64,000 nt of DNA, from NCBI GenBank assembly GCA_963822295.1, contig CAWGHD010000001.1, positions 1 through 64,000 on the forward strand, written 5' to 3'. The position numbers and the translations under genes were made by a program. Below, piece after piece: positions 37,204 to 47,091 of the stretch. Below the pieces are notes generated by a model. It was given only the letters and a program-made list of their open reading frames with translations. It did not search any database and was not told the origin of the DNA. Numbering within the stretch: position 1 is the stretch's first letter; every line of letters starts with the position of its first letter. This DNA is from VRUE01 sp963822295. Lineage in GTDB: Bacteria > Actinomycetota > Thermoleophilia > Solirubrobacterales > 70-9.

Positions 37204-39315
37204 ATGCCACGAAGCTTCCCCCTAGAGAAAACTCGCAACATCGGAATCATGGCGCACATCGACGCCGGTAAGACGACGACGACCGAGCGCATCCTCTATT
37301 ACACCGGCCGCACGCACAAAATCGGCGAGGTGCACGAGGGCGCTGCCGTCATGGATTGGATGGAACAGGAGCAGGAGCGCGGGATCACGATCACCTCCGC
37401 CGCCACCGCCTGCGAGTGGAACGGGCACCGGATCAACATCATCGACACGCCCGGCCACGTCGACTTCACGGTCGAGGTGGAGCGCAGCCTGCGGGTGCTC
37501 GACGGCGCGATCGCCGTCTTCGACGCCGTCGCCGGAGTCGAGCCCCAGTCGGAGACCGTCTGGCGCCAGGCCGACAAGTACAAGGTGCCGCGCTTCGCCT
37601 ACATCAACAAGATGGACAGGACCGGCGCCGACTTCTTCAACGCCGTGCAGACGATGACGGACCGGCTCGGCGCCAACCCGCTGCCGATCCAGCTGCCGAT
37701 CGGCAGCGAGGGCGACTTCATCGGCATCGTCGACCTGATCGAGATGAAGGCGCTGGTCTGGCAGGACGAGCTCGGCACCGAGTTCGAGACGACCGAGATC
37801 CCCGACGACCTCAAGGAGCAGGCCGAGGAATACCGGACCCAGCTGATCGAGGCCTGCGCCGACTACGACGACGAGCTGATGGAAAAGTACCTCGGCGAGG
37901 AGGAGATCCCGCATGAGCGGATCGCCAAATCGCTGCACCGCGCCTGCCTCGACACCAAGGTCACGCCGGTACTCTGCGGCTCCTCGTTCAAGAACAAGGG
38001 CGTGCAGCCGCTGCTCGACGCGGTCGTCGAGCTGCTGCCCTCGCCGCTCGAGGTGCCGCCGGTCACCGGCATCGTCCCGGCCGCCAAGGGCGAGGAGGAG
38101 CCGACCGAGGCCGCGCGCCCGGCCGACGACAGCGGGCCCTTCGCCGCGCTCGCCTTCAAGATCATGACCGACCCCTACGTCGGCAAACTCACCTACTTCC
38201 GCGTCTACTCGGGCAAGCTCGAAGCCGGTGGCCGCGTCCTCAACGTGAAAACCGGCAGGACCGAGCGGATCGGGCGGCTGCTGATGATGCACGCCAACAG
38301 CCGCGAGGAGATCGAGGAGGTCTACTCGGGCGACATCTGCGCCGGCGTCGGCCTCAAGGAAACCGGGACTGGCGACACGCTGGCCGCCCCCGACGCACCG
38401 GTCGCCCTGGAGAGCATCGAATTCCCCGAGACGGTGATCGCGGTCGCGATCGAGCCGAAAACCAAAGCCGACCAGGAGAAGATGGGCACCGCCCTGCAGC
38501 GGCTCGGCGAGGAGGACCCGACCTTCAGGATCGAATCCGACGAGGAAACCGGGCAGACGCTGATCCACGGCATGGGCGAGCTCCACCTCGAGGTGATCGT
38601 CGACCGCATGCTGCGCGAGTTCAAAGTCGACGCCAACGTCGGCAAGCCTCAGGTCGCCTATCGCGAGACGGTCCGCAAGGACGTCAAGAAGGTCGAGGGG
38701 CGCTTCGTCCGCCAGACCGGCGGACGCGGCCAGTTCGGCCATGTGGTGATCAACCTCGAACCCGCTCCCGGCGAGGGCTTCGAGTTCATCAACAAGATCA
38801 AGGGCGGCACCATCCCCGGCGAATACATCGGCCCGGCCGAGCAGGGGATGAAAGAGGCGCTCGAGAACGGCGTCAAGGCGGGCTACCCGATGGTGGACGT
38901 CAAGGTCGAACTGATCGACGGCTCCTTCCACGACGTGGACTCCTCGGAGATGGCCTTCAAAATCGCCGGCTCGATGGCGATCCAGGAGGCCGCCCGCAAG
39001 GCGGACCCGGTCCTGCTCGAGCCCGTGATGTCGGTCGAGGTGGTCACGCCCGAGGACTTCCTCGGCGACGTGATCGGCGACCTCAGCCGCCGCCGCGGCA
39101 AGGTTCAGGGCCAGGAGCAGCGCGGCAACGCGCTCGCCGTCCAGGCCTTCGTCCCGCTCGGCGAGATGTTCGGCTACGCCACGGATCTTCGCTCCTCGAC
39201 TCAGGGGCGCGCCACCTACACGATGCAGTTCGAGCGCTATGAGGAGGTCCCGGCGAACATCGCCGAGGACATCATCGAGCACCGCGCGGGGGAGCCGGCG
39301 GGAGCCACCGCCTGA
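37204..39315 (+). CDS. fusA: Translation elongation factor G
   Basis: 703 residues, intact. G1 is AHIDAGKTTT, the switch II region is DTPGHVDFTVEVERSLRVLD, and G4 is NKMDRTGADF. Domains II-V follow, with the domain IV segment GGRGQFGHVVINLEPAPGEG and the tail MFGYATDLRSSTQGRATYTM. EF-G is the GTPase that drives translocation and, with RRF, recycling. It begins only 23 bases from a minus-strand gene, so its promoter must overlap that gene's 5' end or lie within it. Confidence 0.98.
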   Translation: MPRSFPLEKTRNIGIMAHIDAGKTTTTERILYYTGRTHKIGEVHEGAAVMDWMEQEQERGITITSAATACEWNGHRINIIDTPGHVDFTVEVERSLRVLDGAIAVFDAVAGVEPQSETVWRQADKYKVPRFAYINKMDRTGADFFNAVQTMTDRLGANPLPIQLPIGSEGDFIGIVDLIEMKALVWQDELGTEFETTEIPDDLKEQAEEYRTQLIEACADYDDELMEKYLGEEEIPHERIAKSLHRACLDTKVTPVLCGSSFKNKGVQPLLDAVVELLPSPLEVPPVTGIVPAAKGEEEPTEAARPADDSGPFAALAFKIMTDPYVGKLTYFRVYSGKLEAGGRVLNVKTGRTERIGRLLMMHANSREEIEEVYSGDICAGVGLKETGTGDTLAAPDAPVALESIEFPETVIAVAIEPKTKADQEKMGTALQRLGEEDPTFRIESDEETGQTLIHGMGELHLEVIVDRMLREFKVDANVGKPQVAYRETVRKDVKKVEGRFVRQTGGRGQFGHVVINLEPAPGEGFEFINKIKGGTIPGEYIGPAEQGMKEALENGVKAGYPMVDVKVELIDGSFHDVDSSEMAFKIAGSMAIQEAARKADPVLLEPVMSVEVVTPEDFLGDVIGDLSRRRGKVQGQEQRGNALAVQAFVPLGEMFGYATDLRSSTQGRATYTMQFERYEEVPANIAEDIIEHRAGEPAGATA

Positions 39316-39441
39316 TTCTGGCTATATTTCCCAGGTTCGCCCGCAGGCAGGGCGCAAAATGCTCTGCCCCCATTTGGACCCACAAGACTTAAGCAACGAC
39401 AGCAGACAGAAAACGACTTTCGAAAGGTAGAACGGAGAGCG
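39316..39441 (+). promoter_or_regulatory. fusA-tuf intergenic region
   Basis: This 126-base gap is markedly less GC-rich than its surroundings and probably holds a separate tuf promoter, as is common in actinobacteria. A purine-rich ribosome site (GGAGAG) precedes ATG 39442. No convincing stem-loop with T-run is present. I cannot fix -35/-10 boxes. Confidence 0.35.
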
Positions 39442-40626
<1,185 letters not shown>

Positions 40627-40636
40627 ACGCCTAACA

Positions 40637-40661
40637 GGGCGGGCCGCCGGTCCGCCCTTTT
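40637..40661 (+). terminator. Rho-independent terminator after tuf
   Basis: GGGCGGGCC (40637-40645) pairs with GGTCCGCCC (40649-40657) with one G-T pair and a three-base loop, followed by TTTT (40658-40661). It begins 10 bases after the tuf stop. Confidence 0.85.
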
Positions 40662-40708
40662 GCTGCTCCAACCGGAGCGGCACGACAACTGCAAATACAT
40701 ACGACCGG

Positions 40709-40743
40709 GGGCGGCGCCCCAAGAATCACGGGGCCCGCCCTTT
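40709..40743 (+). terminator. Second terminator-like hairpin in the rpsJ leader
   Basis: GGGCGG (40709-40714) and GCCCC (40716-40720) pair with CCGCCC (40735-40740) and GGGGC (40730-40734), with one bulged C and a nine-base loop AAGAATCAC. TTTAT follows. It lies 53 bases before rpsJ, so it could attenuate the S10 operon or back up the tuf terminator. Confidence 0.5.
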
Positions 40744-40795
40744 ATGCGCGACAACAGCGCGCGAAATAACGACGCAAGAGAGACAGATTTCAGAA

Positions 40796-41116
40796 GTGGC
40801 AACCATCGCGGCACAGAAAATTCGAATCAGGCTCAAGGCGTACGACCACGACGCCATAGATCGTGCTGCCCGCGAGATCGTCGAGACCGCCGAGCGCACC
40901 GGCGCCAGCGTCTCAGGGCCGGTGCCGCTGCCGACCGAGAAAAACGTCTACTGCGTGATCAAGTCGCCGTTCAAGGACAAGGACTCGCGCGAGCACTTCG
41001 AGATCCGCACCCACAAGCGGCTGATCGACATCCTCCAGCCCTCGCCGAAAACCGTCGACTCGCTGCAGCGACTGGACTCGCTGCCCGCCGGCGTCGACAT
41101 CGAGATCCGGCTCTAA
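40796..41116 (+). CDS. rpsJ: 30S ribosomal protein S10 (NusE)
   Basis: 106 residues from GTG 40796: ATIAAQKIRIRLKAYDHDAI ... GPVPLPTEKNVYCVIKSPF ... THKRLIDILQPSPKTVDSLQ. S10 is a head protein of the small subunit and also the NusE transcription factor that pairs with NusG. It heads the S10 ribosomal operon; rplC starts 5 bases after the stop. Confidence 0.97.
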   Translation: MATIAAQKIRIRLKAYDHDAIDRAAREIVETAERTGASVSGPVPLPTEKNVYCVIKSPFKDKDSREHFEIRTHKRLIDILQPSPKTVDSLQRLDSLPAGVDIEIRL

Positions 41117-41121
41117 GTGTC

Positions 41122-41751
41122 ATGGCCGCGATCCTCGGCAAGAAGCTCGGCATGACGCAGGTCTTCCGCGAGGACGGCGAGGTCGTGCCGGTCACCGTTA
41201 TCGAGGCCGGCCCCTGCAAGGTGACCGCGGTCCGCGAGCAGGAGCGCGACGGCTACGCCGCCGTGCAGCTCGCCTTCGGCGAGGCCAAGCCGGGCAAGCT
41301 GACGAAGGCCGAGGAGGGTCACACCGCCAAGGCCGGCGCCGCCCCGATGCGCCACCTGGTCGAGTTCCGCGATGAGGACCTCGGCGCCGAGGAGGGCCCC
41401 AAGATCGGTGACGACGTCACCGTCGAGTCATTCGAGGCCGGCCAGAAGGTCAAGGTCTCCGGGGTCTCGATCGGCAAGGGCTTCCAGGGCGGGATCAAGC
41501 GTCACAACTTCAGCCGCGGCCCGGTCAGCCACGGCTCGCACAACGTGCGGGCCCCGGGCTCGATCGGCGCCAGCGCCTTCCCTGCCCGCGTCTTCAAAGG
41601 AATGAAGATGCCGGGCCAGATGGGCAACAAGCGCAAAACTCAGAAGGGCCTCGAAGTCGCCGACGTCGACGCCGAGCGCAACCTGCTGCTGATCAAGGGC
41701 TCGGTCCCTGGCTCCAAGAACGCCCTGGTGGAGGTGAGGACCGATGGCTAG
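41122..41751 (+). CDS. rplC: 50S ribosomal protein L3
   Basis: 209 residues, intact: MAAILGKKLGMTQVFREDGE ... VSIGKGFQGGIKRHNFSRGP ... FPARVFKGMKMPGQMGNKRK. The signature and the long loop that reaches towards the peptidyl-transferase centre are present. It overlaps rplD by eight bases. Confidence 0.97.
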   Translation: MAAILGKKLGMTQVFREDGEVVPVTVIEAGPCKVTAVREQERDGYAAVQLAFGEAKPGKLTKAEEGHTAKAGAAPMRHLVEFRDEDLGAEEGPKIGDDVTVESFEAGQKVKVSGVSIGKGFQGGIKRHNFSRGPVSHGSHNVRAPGSIGASAFPARVFKGMKMPGQMGNKRKTQKGLEVADVDAERNLLLIKGSVPGSKNALVEVRTDG

Positions 41752-42367
41752 CGCCAAAGCCGCGGTGCTCGGCAAGACGACGAAGGCGGACCTGCCCAAA
41801 GAGCTGTTCGCCGAGCCGTTCCACCAGTCGCTGGTCCATGAGACCGCCAGGGCCGACCTGGCGGCGCGGCGCAGCGGCAACGCCTCGACCCTGACCCGCG
41901 GCGAGGTCGCCTTCACCACCGCCAAGGCCTGGCGCCAGAAGGGGACCGGCCGCGCTCGCGCCGGCACCCTCGGCGTGCCCAACCGCTACGGCGGCGGCGT
42001 CGCTTTCGGCCCGAAGCCCCGTCACTACACGGTCAAGGTCAACCGCAAAGCGCGCCGCAAGGCGATGCGCGCGGCGCTCTCGGTGCACGCCGAGCGCGAC
42101 TCGGTCGCGGTCCTCGACGCCAAGGCGTTCGACACCCCTTCGACCAAATCCGCCGCCGAGGCGCTGGCGAAATGGGGCGCGAAGCAGCCCTCGCTCCTCG
42201 TCCTCGACGCGGAGGAGACCGGCGCCCTGAAGAGCTTCCGCAACATCCCCCGGGTCCAGGTCGCCGAGGTCGGTGCGATCGGCGTCGCCGACGTGATCGG
42301 CGCCGCCTCGATCATCCTCTCCGAGTCCGCGCTGGAAAAGCTGAACGAGCGACTGGGCGGCAGCTGA
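41744..42367 (+). CDS. rplD: 50S ribosomal protein L4
   Basis: 207 residues, intact. The extended tunnel loop (WRQKGTGRARAGTLGVPNRY) and globular domain (RKARRKAMRAALSVHAERDS) are recognisable. L4 lines the exit tunnel and in some bacteria represses its own operon. Its stop overlaps the rplW start (TGATG). Confidence 0.97.
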   Translation: MASAKAAVLGKTTKADLPKELFAEPFHQSLVHETARADLAARRSGNASTLTRGEVAFTTAKAWRQKGTGRARAGTLGVPNRYGGGVAFGPKPRHYTVKVNRKARRKAMRAALSVHAERDSVAVLDAKAFDTPSTKSAAEALAKWGAKQPSLLVLDAEETGALKSFRNIPRVQVAEVGAIGVADVIGAASIILSESALEKLNERLGGS

Positions 42368-42660
42368 TGGACCCGCGCACCGTGATCATCCGCCCCGTCG
42401 TCTCCGAGAAGAGCTATGCCCTGATAGCAGAGGGCAAGTACACCTTCAGGGTCAACGACCGTGCCCACAAGACCCAGATCGCGCACTCCGTCGAACAGAT
42501 CTTCGGCGTCGGCGTCGCCAAGGTGCGGGTCTCGCGGGTCAACCCGAAGCCGAAGAAACGCGGCCTCTCCCAGGGCCGGACCCGAGGCTGGAAGAAGGCG
42601 ATCGTCCAGCTCGCCCCCGGTGAGCGGATCGAGCTGTTCGAGGGCGCGGAGACCGCGTAG
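42367..42660 (+). CDS. rplW: 50S ribosomal protein L23
   Basis: 97 residues from ATG 42367: MDPRTVIIRPVVSEKSYALI ... YTFRVNDRAHKTQIAHSVEQ ... KKRGLSQGRTRGWKKAIVQL. L23 sits at the tunnel exit and is the docking site for trigger factor and SRP. Normal size; the start overlaps the rplD stop. Confidence 0.97.
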   Translation: MDPRTVIIRPVVSEKSYALIAEGKYTFRVNDRAHKTQIAHSVEQIFGVGVAKVRVSRVNPKPKKRGLSQGRTRGWKKAIVQLAPGERIELFEGAETA

Positions 42661-42664
42661 AGCC

Positions 42665-43507
42665 ATGGCCAACCGCAAAACGAAACCGACAAGCCCCGGC
42701 CGCCGCTTCGCCACCTACCCGCTGCGCGAGCCGCTGACCGTCGACGAGCCCGAGCGCAAGCTGACCGAAGGCCTGCGCAAGTCGGGCGGCCGCAACGTCA
42801 ACGGCCGCGTCACCGCGCGCCACCGCGGCGGCGGCGCCAAGCGCCGTTACCGGAAGATCGACTTCAAGCGCCTCAAGGACGGGGTGCCGGCGAAGGTCGC
42901 GACGATCGAGTACGACCCGAATCGCACCTGCTACATCGCGCTGCTCCACTACGCGGACGGCGAGAAGCGCTACATCCTCGCCCCCGCCGGGCTCTCGGTC
43001 GGCGACGAGGTGCAGTCGGGCCCCGGCGCAGACATCACGCCCGGCAGCGCCCTGGCGCTCAGGGACATGCCGACCGGCACGATCGTCCACAACGTCGAGA
43101 TGATCCCCGGCCAGGGCGGCAAGCTCGGCCGCGCCGCCGGCACCGCGATCCAGCTGGCGGCCAAGGAGGGCGACATGGTCACCCTGCGGCTGCCGTCGTC
43201 GGAGATGCGGCTGGTCCGCGCCGACTGCCGGGCGACGGTGGGCACGCTCTCCAACGCGGAGCACCAGAACATGAAGATCGGCAAGGCGGGCCGCAGCCGC
43301 CACAAGGGCATCCGGCCGCAGACCCGCGGCGTCGCGATGAACCCGGTCGACCACCCGCACGGCGGCGGCGAGGCCCATCACACCCCCGGCGGGCACCCGG
43401 TCACCCCGTGGGGCAAGCCGACGCTCGGCTACCGGACCCGCAAGAAGGGCAAGCAGTCCGACCGCTACATCGTGCGCGGCCGTCGCCGCGGAAAGAAGAA
43501 GAGGTAA
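42665..43507 (+). CDS. rplB: 50S ribosomal protein L2
   Basis: 280 residues, intact. The RNA-binding region (GGGAKRRYRKIDFKRLKDGV) and the highly conserved C-terminal loop (MNPVDHPHGGGEAHHTPGGH) with its functionally important histidine are present. L2 supports subunit association and peptidyl transfer. The gene is 4 bases from rplW and 3 from rpsS. Confidence 0.98.
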   Translation: MANRKTKPTSPGRRFATYPLREPLTVDEPERKLTEGLRKSGGRNVNGRVTARHRGGGAKRRYRKIDFKRLKDGVPAKVATIEYDPNRTCYIALLHYADGEKRYILAPAGLSVGDEVQSGPGADITPGSALALRDMPTGTIVHNVEMIPGQGGKLGRAAGTAIQLAAKEGDMVTLRLPSSEMRLVRADCRATVGTLSNAEHQNMKIGKAGRSRHKGIRPQTRGVAMNPVDHPHGGGEAHHTPGGHPVTPWGKPTLGYRTRKKGKQSDRYIVRGRRRGKKKR

Positions 43508-43510
43508 GCC

Positions 43511-43786
43511 GTGGGCAGGTCGACCAAAAAGGGCCCGTGGGTCGAAGAGGCGCTGATGAAGCGGGTCAACGCGATGAACGACTCCGGCCAGAAACAGATG
43601 CTGAAGACCTGGTCGCGGACCTCGACGATCTTCCCGGAGATGGTCGGCCACACGATCGCCGTCCACGACGGGCGCAAGCACGTCCCCGTCTTCATCTCCG
43701 AGTCGATGGTCGGCCACAAGCTGGGTGAGTTCGCCCCGACCCGAACCTTCCGTGCCCACTCCGGCACGGGGAAGTCCGCTGAGTAG
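43511..43786 (+). CDS. rpsS: 30S ribosomal protein S19
   Basis: 91 residues from GTG 43511: GRSTKKGPWVEEALMKRVNA ... WSRTSTIFPEMVGHTIAVHD ... GHKLGEFAPTRTFRAHSG. S19 contacts S13 at the head of the small subunit. Normal length. Confidence 0.97.
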   Translation: MGRSTKKGPWVEEALMKRVNAMNDSGQKQMLKTWSRTSTIFPEMVGHTIAVHDGRKHVPVFISESMVGHKLGEFAPTRTFRAHSGTGKSAE

Positions 43787-43788
43787 AG

Positions 43789-44349
43789 ATGGCCGACGAG
43801 AAACAGAAAAAAGACGCGAAAAAAGCGGAGCCGAAAAAACCGGCTGCGAAAAAAGCCGCGAAAAAACCGGCTGCGAAAAAAGCGTCCGGCGAGAAAGCCG
43901 CGAAAAAAGCGCCCGCCAAAAAAACGCCTTCGAAAAAAGCTCCGGAGAAAAAAGCCGCTGCGAAAAAAGCCGAGCCGAAAAAAGCGGCACGGCCGAAAAA
44001 ACCGGTGGCGATCGTCGTCCGCGCCAGCTCCCGCTACGTGCGGATCGCGCCCCGCAAGGCGCGCCTCATCGCCGACCAGGTGCGCGGCCTTCACATCGAC
44101 AAGGCGCGCGCGCTGCTCCAGTTCTCGCCCCGCGGCGCCGCCCACGACATCGGCAAGCTGATCGAGTCGGCGGCGGCCAACGCGGAAAACAACCACGATC
44201 TCGTCGCCGACGAGATGCGGATCGCCGAGATCACCGTCGACGAAGGGCCCACCCTGAAGCGGTTCCGGCCCCGAGCGCTCGGCCGGGCGACACCGATCCA
44301 CAAGCGAACCAGCCACATCGCCGTGGCGTTGAGCCCGGAAGAGGACTAG
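43789..44349 (+). CDS. rplV: 50S ribosomal protein L22 with Lys/Ala/Pro-rich N-terminal extension
   Basis: 186 residues, about 70 longer than a typical L22. Residues 1-72 are low-complexity (AKKAEPKKPAAKKAAKKPAA and similar), resembling histone H1 tails. From residue 73 the L22 core is normal: VVRASSRYVRIAPRKARLIA ... ENNHDLVADEMRIAEITVDE ... IHKRTSHIAVAL. The extension uses AAA for nearly every lysine and carries 13 runs of six or more A, unlike the AAG-rich core, yet stays in frame throughout. L22 lines the exit tunnel; the added basic tail probably reaches rRNA on the surface (inference). Confidence 0.95.
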   Translation: MADEKQKKDAKKAEPKKPAAKKAAKKPAAKKASGEKAAKKAPAKKTPSKKAPEKKAAAKKAEPKKAARPKKPVAIVVRASSRYVRIAPRKARLIADQVRGLHIDKARALLQFSPRGAAHDIGKLIESAAANAENNHDLVADEMRIAEITVDEGPTLKRFRPRALGRATPIHKRTSHIAVALSPEED

Positions 44350-44356
44350 AGAAGAC

Positions 44357-45097
<741 letters not shown>

Positions 45098-45099
45098 CC

Positions 45100-45519
45100 A
45101 TGCTGATGCCGAAGCGGGTCAAGCACCGCAAACAGATGCGCGGCCGGATGCGCGGCAACACCAAGGGCGGCAGCAGCGTCGCCTTCGGCGAGTACGGCCT
45201 CAAGGCGCTCGACCGCGGCTGGATCACGAACCGCCAGATCGAGGCCGCCCGTGTCGCGATGACCCGCAAGATCAAACGTGGCGGGAAGGTCTGGATCAAC
45301 GTCTTCCCCGACAAGCCGTACACGAAAAAGCCGGCCGAGACCCGGATGGGCTCCGGCAAGGGCAACCCCGAGGGCTGGGTGGCCGTCGTCAAGCCGGGCA
45401 AAGTCATGTTCGAGCTGGCCGGCGTGCCCGAGGACTTGGCCAAAGAGGCGCTCCGCCTCGCCGGGCACAAGCTTCCCGTCCGCACCAAGTTCGTCGCGCG
45501 AGAGGGGGCCGAGTCCTGA
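45100..45519 (+). CDS. rplP: 50S ribosomal protein L16
   Basis: 139 residues: MLMPKRVKHRKQMRGRMRGN ... GYGLKAL-like FGEYGLKALDRGWITNRQIE ... RMGSGKGNPEGWVAVVKPGK. L16 organises the A-site side of the large subunit. Its stop overlaps the rpmC start (TGATG). Confidence 0.97.
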   Translation: MLMPKRVKHRKQMRGRMRGNTKGGSSVAFGEYGLKALDRGWITNRQIEAARVAMTRKIKRGGKVWINVFPDKPYTKKPAETRMGSGKGNPEGWVAVVKPGKVMFELAGVPEDLAKEALRLAGHKLPVRTKFVAREGAES

Positions 45520-45731
45520 TGAAGGCGGGCGAGGTCCACAACCTCAAGGACGACGAGCTCGTGGCGAAGCTGATCGAGGCCAAGCAGGAGGCGTTCAACC
45601 TGCGCTTCCGGCACGCGACCGGCGAGCTCGAGAACACCGCCGGGATCGGCGCCTCGCGGCGCGATGTCGCAAGGCTGATGACGGTCGCCCGCCAGCGCGG
45701 GATCGACGTCGACAAAGAGCTGAGGAAATGA
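45519..45731 (+). CDS. rpmC: 50S ribosomal protein L29
   Basis: 70 residues from ATG 45519: MKAGEVHNLKDDELVAKLIE ... AFNLRFRHATGELENTAGIG ... RDVARLMTVARQRGID. A two-helix protein at the tunnel exit next to L23. Normal size, with overlapping junctions on both sides. Confidence 0.96.
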   Translation: MKAGEVHNLKDDELVAKLIEAKQEAFNLRFRHATGELENTAGIGASRRDVARLMTVARQRGIDVDKELRK

Positions 45732-46368
45732 TGGCGACGACGAGACGAAAAAAGACGAGACGACCGAGGAGGCTCCTCAGGACGAGGCGCCCGAGGCGGC
45801 GGTCGAGGAGACCCCTGTCGAGGAGGCCCCCGCAGAGGAGGCGCCCCCGGCCGACGACTCTGCAGACGATGCTCCCGCCGACGCTCCTGCTCCTGAGAAG
45901 GGTGGGTCTTCGGACGATCCGGACATGCCTTGGAAGGCCAAGCGGCGCCTCGAGCGCTCGCGCCGGCCGCACGAGCCGCAGCCGGCGCTCAGCCCCGAGG
46001 AGCGGGCCGCGAAACGGCTTGCGGACCGCAAGGCCGCCGCGGCGACGCGGCGCAAGACCCGGGCCGCCGCCAAGGCGAAGCACCAGCCGGGCACCGGCAC
46101 GCCGGTCGCCCAGCCCGACCCCAACGCCGCCAAGGTGCGGCAGGGGATCGTCGTCTCCGACAAAGGCGAGAAATCGATCACGGTCCGGATCGACATCGTC
46201 CGGCGCCACCCCACTTACGAGAAGGTCGTCCGCCGCTCGCGCACGCTGCACGCGCACGACGAGGGCAACCAGGCGGGCGAGGGCGACGTGGTCCGGATCG
46301 TCGAGACGCGCCCGCTCTCGAAGACGAAGCGCTGGCGCCTGGTCGACGTGGTCGAGAAAGCGAAGTAG
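45731..46368 (+). CDS. rpsQ: 30S ribosomal protein S17 with long acidic N-terminal extension (one base missing)
   Basis: The S17 core occupies the last 85 residues (NAAKVRQGIVVSDKGEKSIT ... RRSRTLHAHDEGNQAGEGDV ... LSKTKRWRLVDVVEKA). Upstream, the same frame stays open through an acidic stretch (DETKKDETTEEAPQDEAPEA; EETPVEEAPAEEAPPADDSA) and then a basic Arg/Ala/Lys stretch (WKAKRRLERSRRPHEPQPAL). A single missing G near 45736 would join this frame to the ATG that overlaps the rpmC stop, giving MADDETKK and a protein of about 212 residues. Typical S17 has 80-110 residues. If the extension is not translated, ATG 45925 is the best alternative start. Confidence 0.88.
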
Positions 46369-46377
46369 GGCAGCGAC

Positions 46378-46749
46378 GTGATCCAGCAGGAGTCAAGACT
46401 CAAGGTCGCCGACAACTCGGGCGCCAGCGAGATCCTCTGCATCCGGGTCAAAGGCGGCTCCCACCGGCGCTACGCCGGTGTCGGCGACGTGATCACCGCG
46501 ACCGTCAAACAGGCGAGCCCGCAGGGCGGCGTCCGCAAGGGCGAGGTCGTCCAGGCCGTCGTCGTGCGCACCCGCAAGCAGCTCGGCCGCTCCGACGGCA
46601 CCTACATCGCCTTCGACGAGAACGCCGCGGTGCTGATCGACCCGGCCAGCAACAACCCGCGCGGGACCCGCATCTTCGGCCCGGTCGCCCGCGAGCTGCG
46701 CGATCGCAACTTCATGAAAATCGTCTCGCTCGCACCCGAGGTGCTCTGA
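46378..46749 (+). CDS. rplN: 50S ribosomal protein L14
   Basis: 123 residues from GTG 46378: IQQESRLKVADNSGASEILC ... VITATVKQASPQGGVRKGEV ... NPRGTRIFGPVARELRDRNF. L14 forms part of the intersubunit face (bridge B8). It heads the spc gene order rplN-rplX-rplE-rpsN-rpsH-rplF-rplR-rpsE-rpmD-rplO-secY. Confidence 0.98.
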   Translation: MIQQESRLKVADNSGASEILCIRVKGGSHRRYAGVGDVITATVKQASPQGGVRKGEVVQAVVVRTRKQLGRSDGTYIAFDENAAVLIDPASNNPRGTRIFGPVARELRDRNFMKIVSLAPEVL

Positions 46750-46751
46750 TC

Positions 46752-47091
46752 ATGGGCCGGACGATGCGGATCAGGAACGACGACCAGGTGATCATCATCG
46801 GCGGCAAGGACGCCGGCAAGACCGGCCGGGTCGTCCCGCACCGAACCGAAAAAGCACCGCGTCTACGTCGAGGACCTCAACATCATCAAGCGCCACGAAC
46901 GGCCGCGCTCGGTCAAAGACGCCTCGCGCGGCGGCGAGGTCGGCGGCATCGTCGAAAAGGAGGGGCCGATCCACGTCTCCAACGTGATGCTGCTCGACCC
47001 CAAAGACAACAAGCCGACCCGCGTCGGCGTGCGCCGCGACCAGGGCGGCAATCGCGAGCGCTTCGCCAAGCGCTCGGGAACGGCCTTCTGA
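46752..47091 (+). CDS. rplX: 50S ribosomal protein L24 (one base inserted)
   Basis: The first 28 residues (MRIRNDDQVIIIGGKDAGKT with its KOW-type GKDAGKTGRVV) are in one frame and the rest in another. Removing one extra C near 46840 gives GRVVRTEPKKHRVYVEDLNI and a continuous protein of about 112 residues ending NRERFAKRSGTAF. ATG 46752 is used here; ATG 46764 is an alternative. The stop overlaps the rplE start (TGATG). L24 initiates 50S assembly. Confidence 0.92.

Noticed and set aside
37222..39282. 686-codon frame antisense to fusA
   Set aside because: It is opposite an intact EF-G gene and its composition is that of an antisense shadow.
43789..44005. Separate histone H1-like protein gene
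   Set aside because: The Lys/Ala/Pro stretch is in frame with, and continuous into, the L22 core with no stop or second ribosome site.
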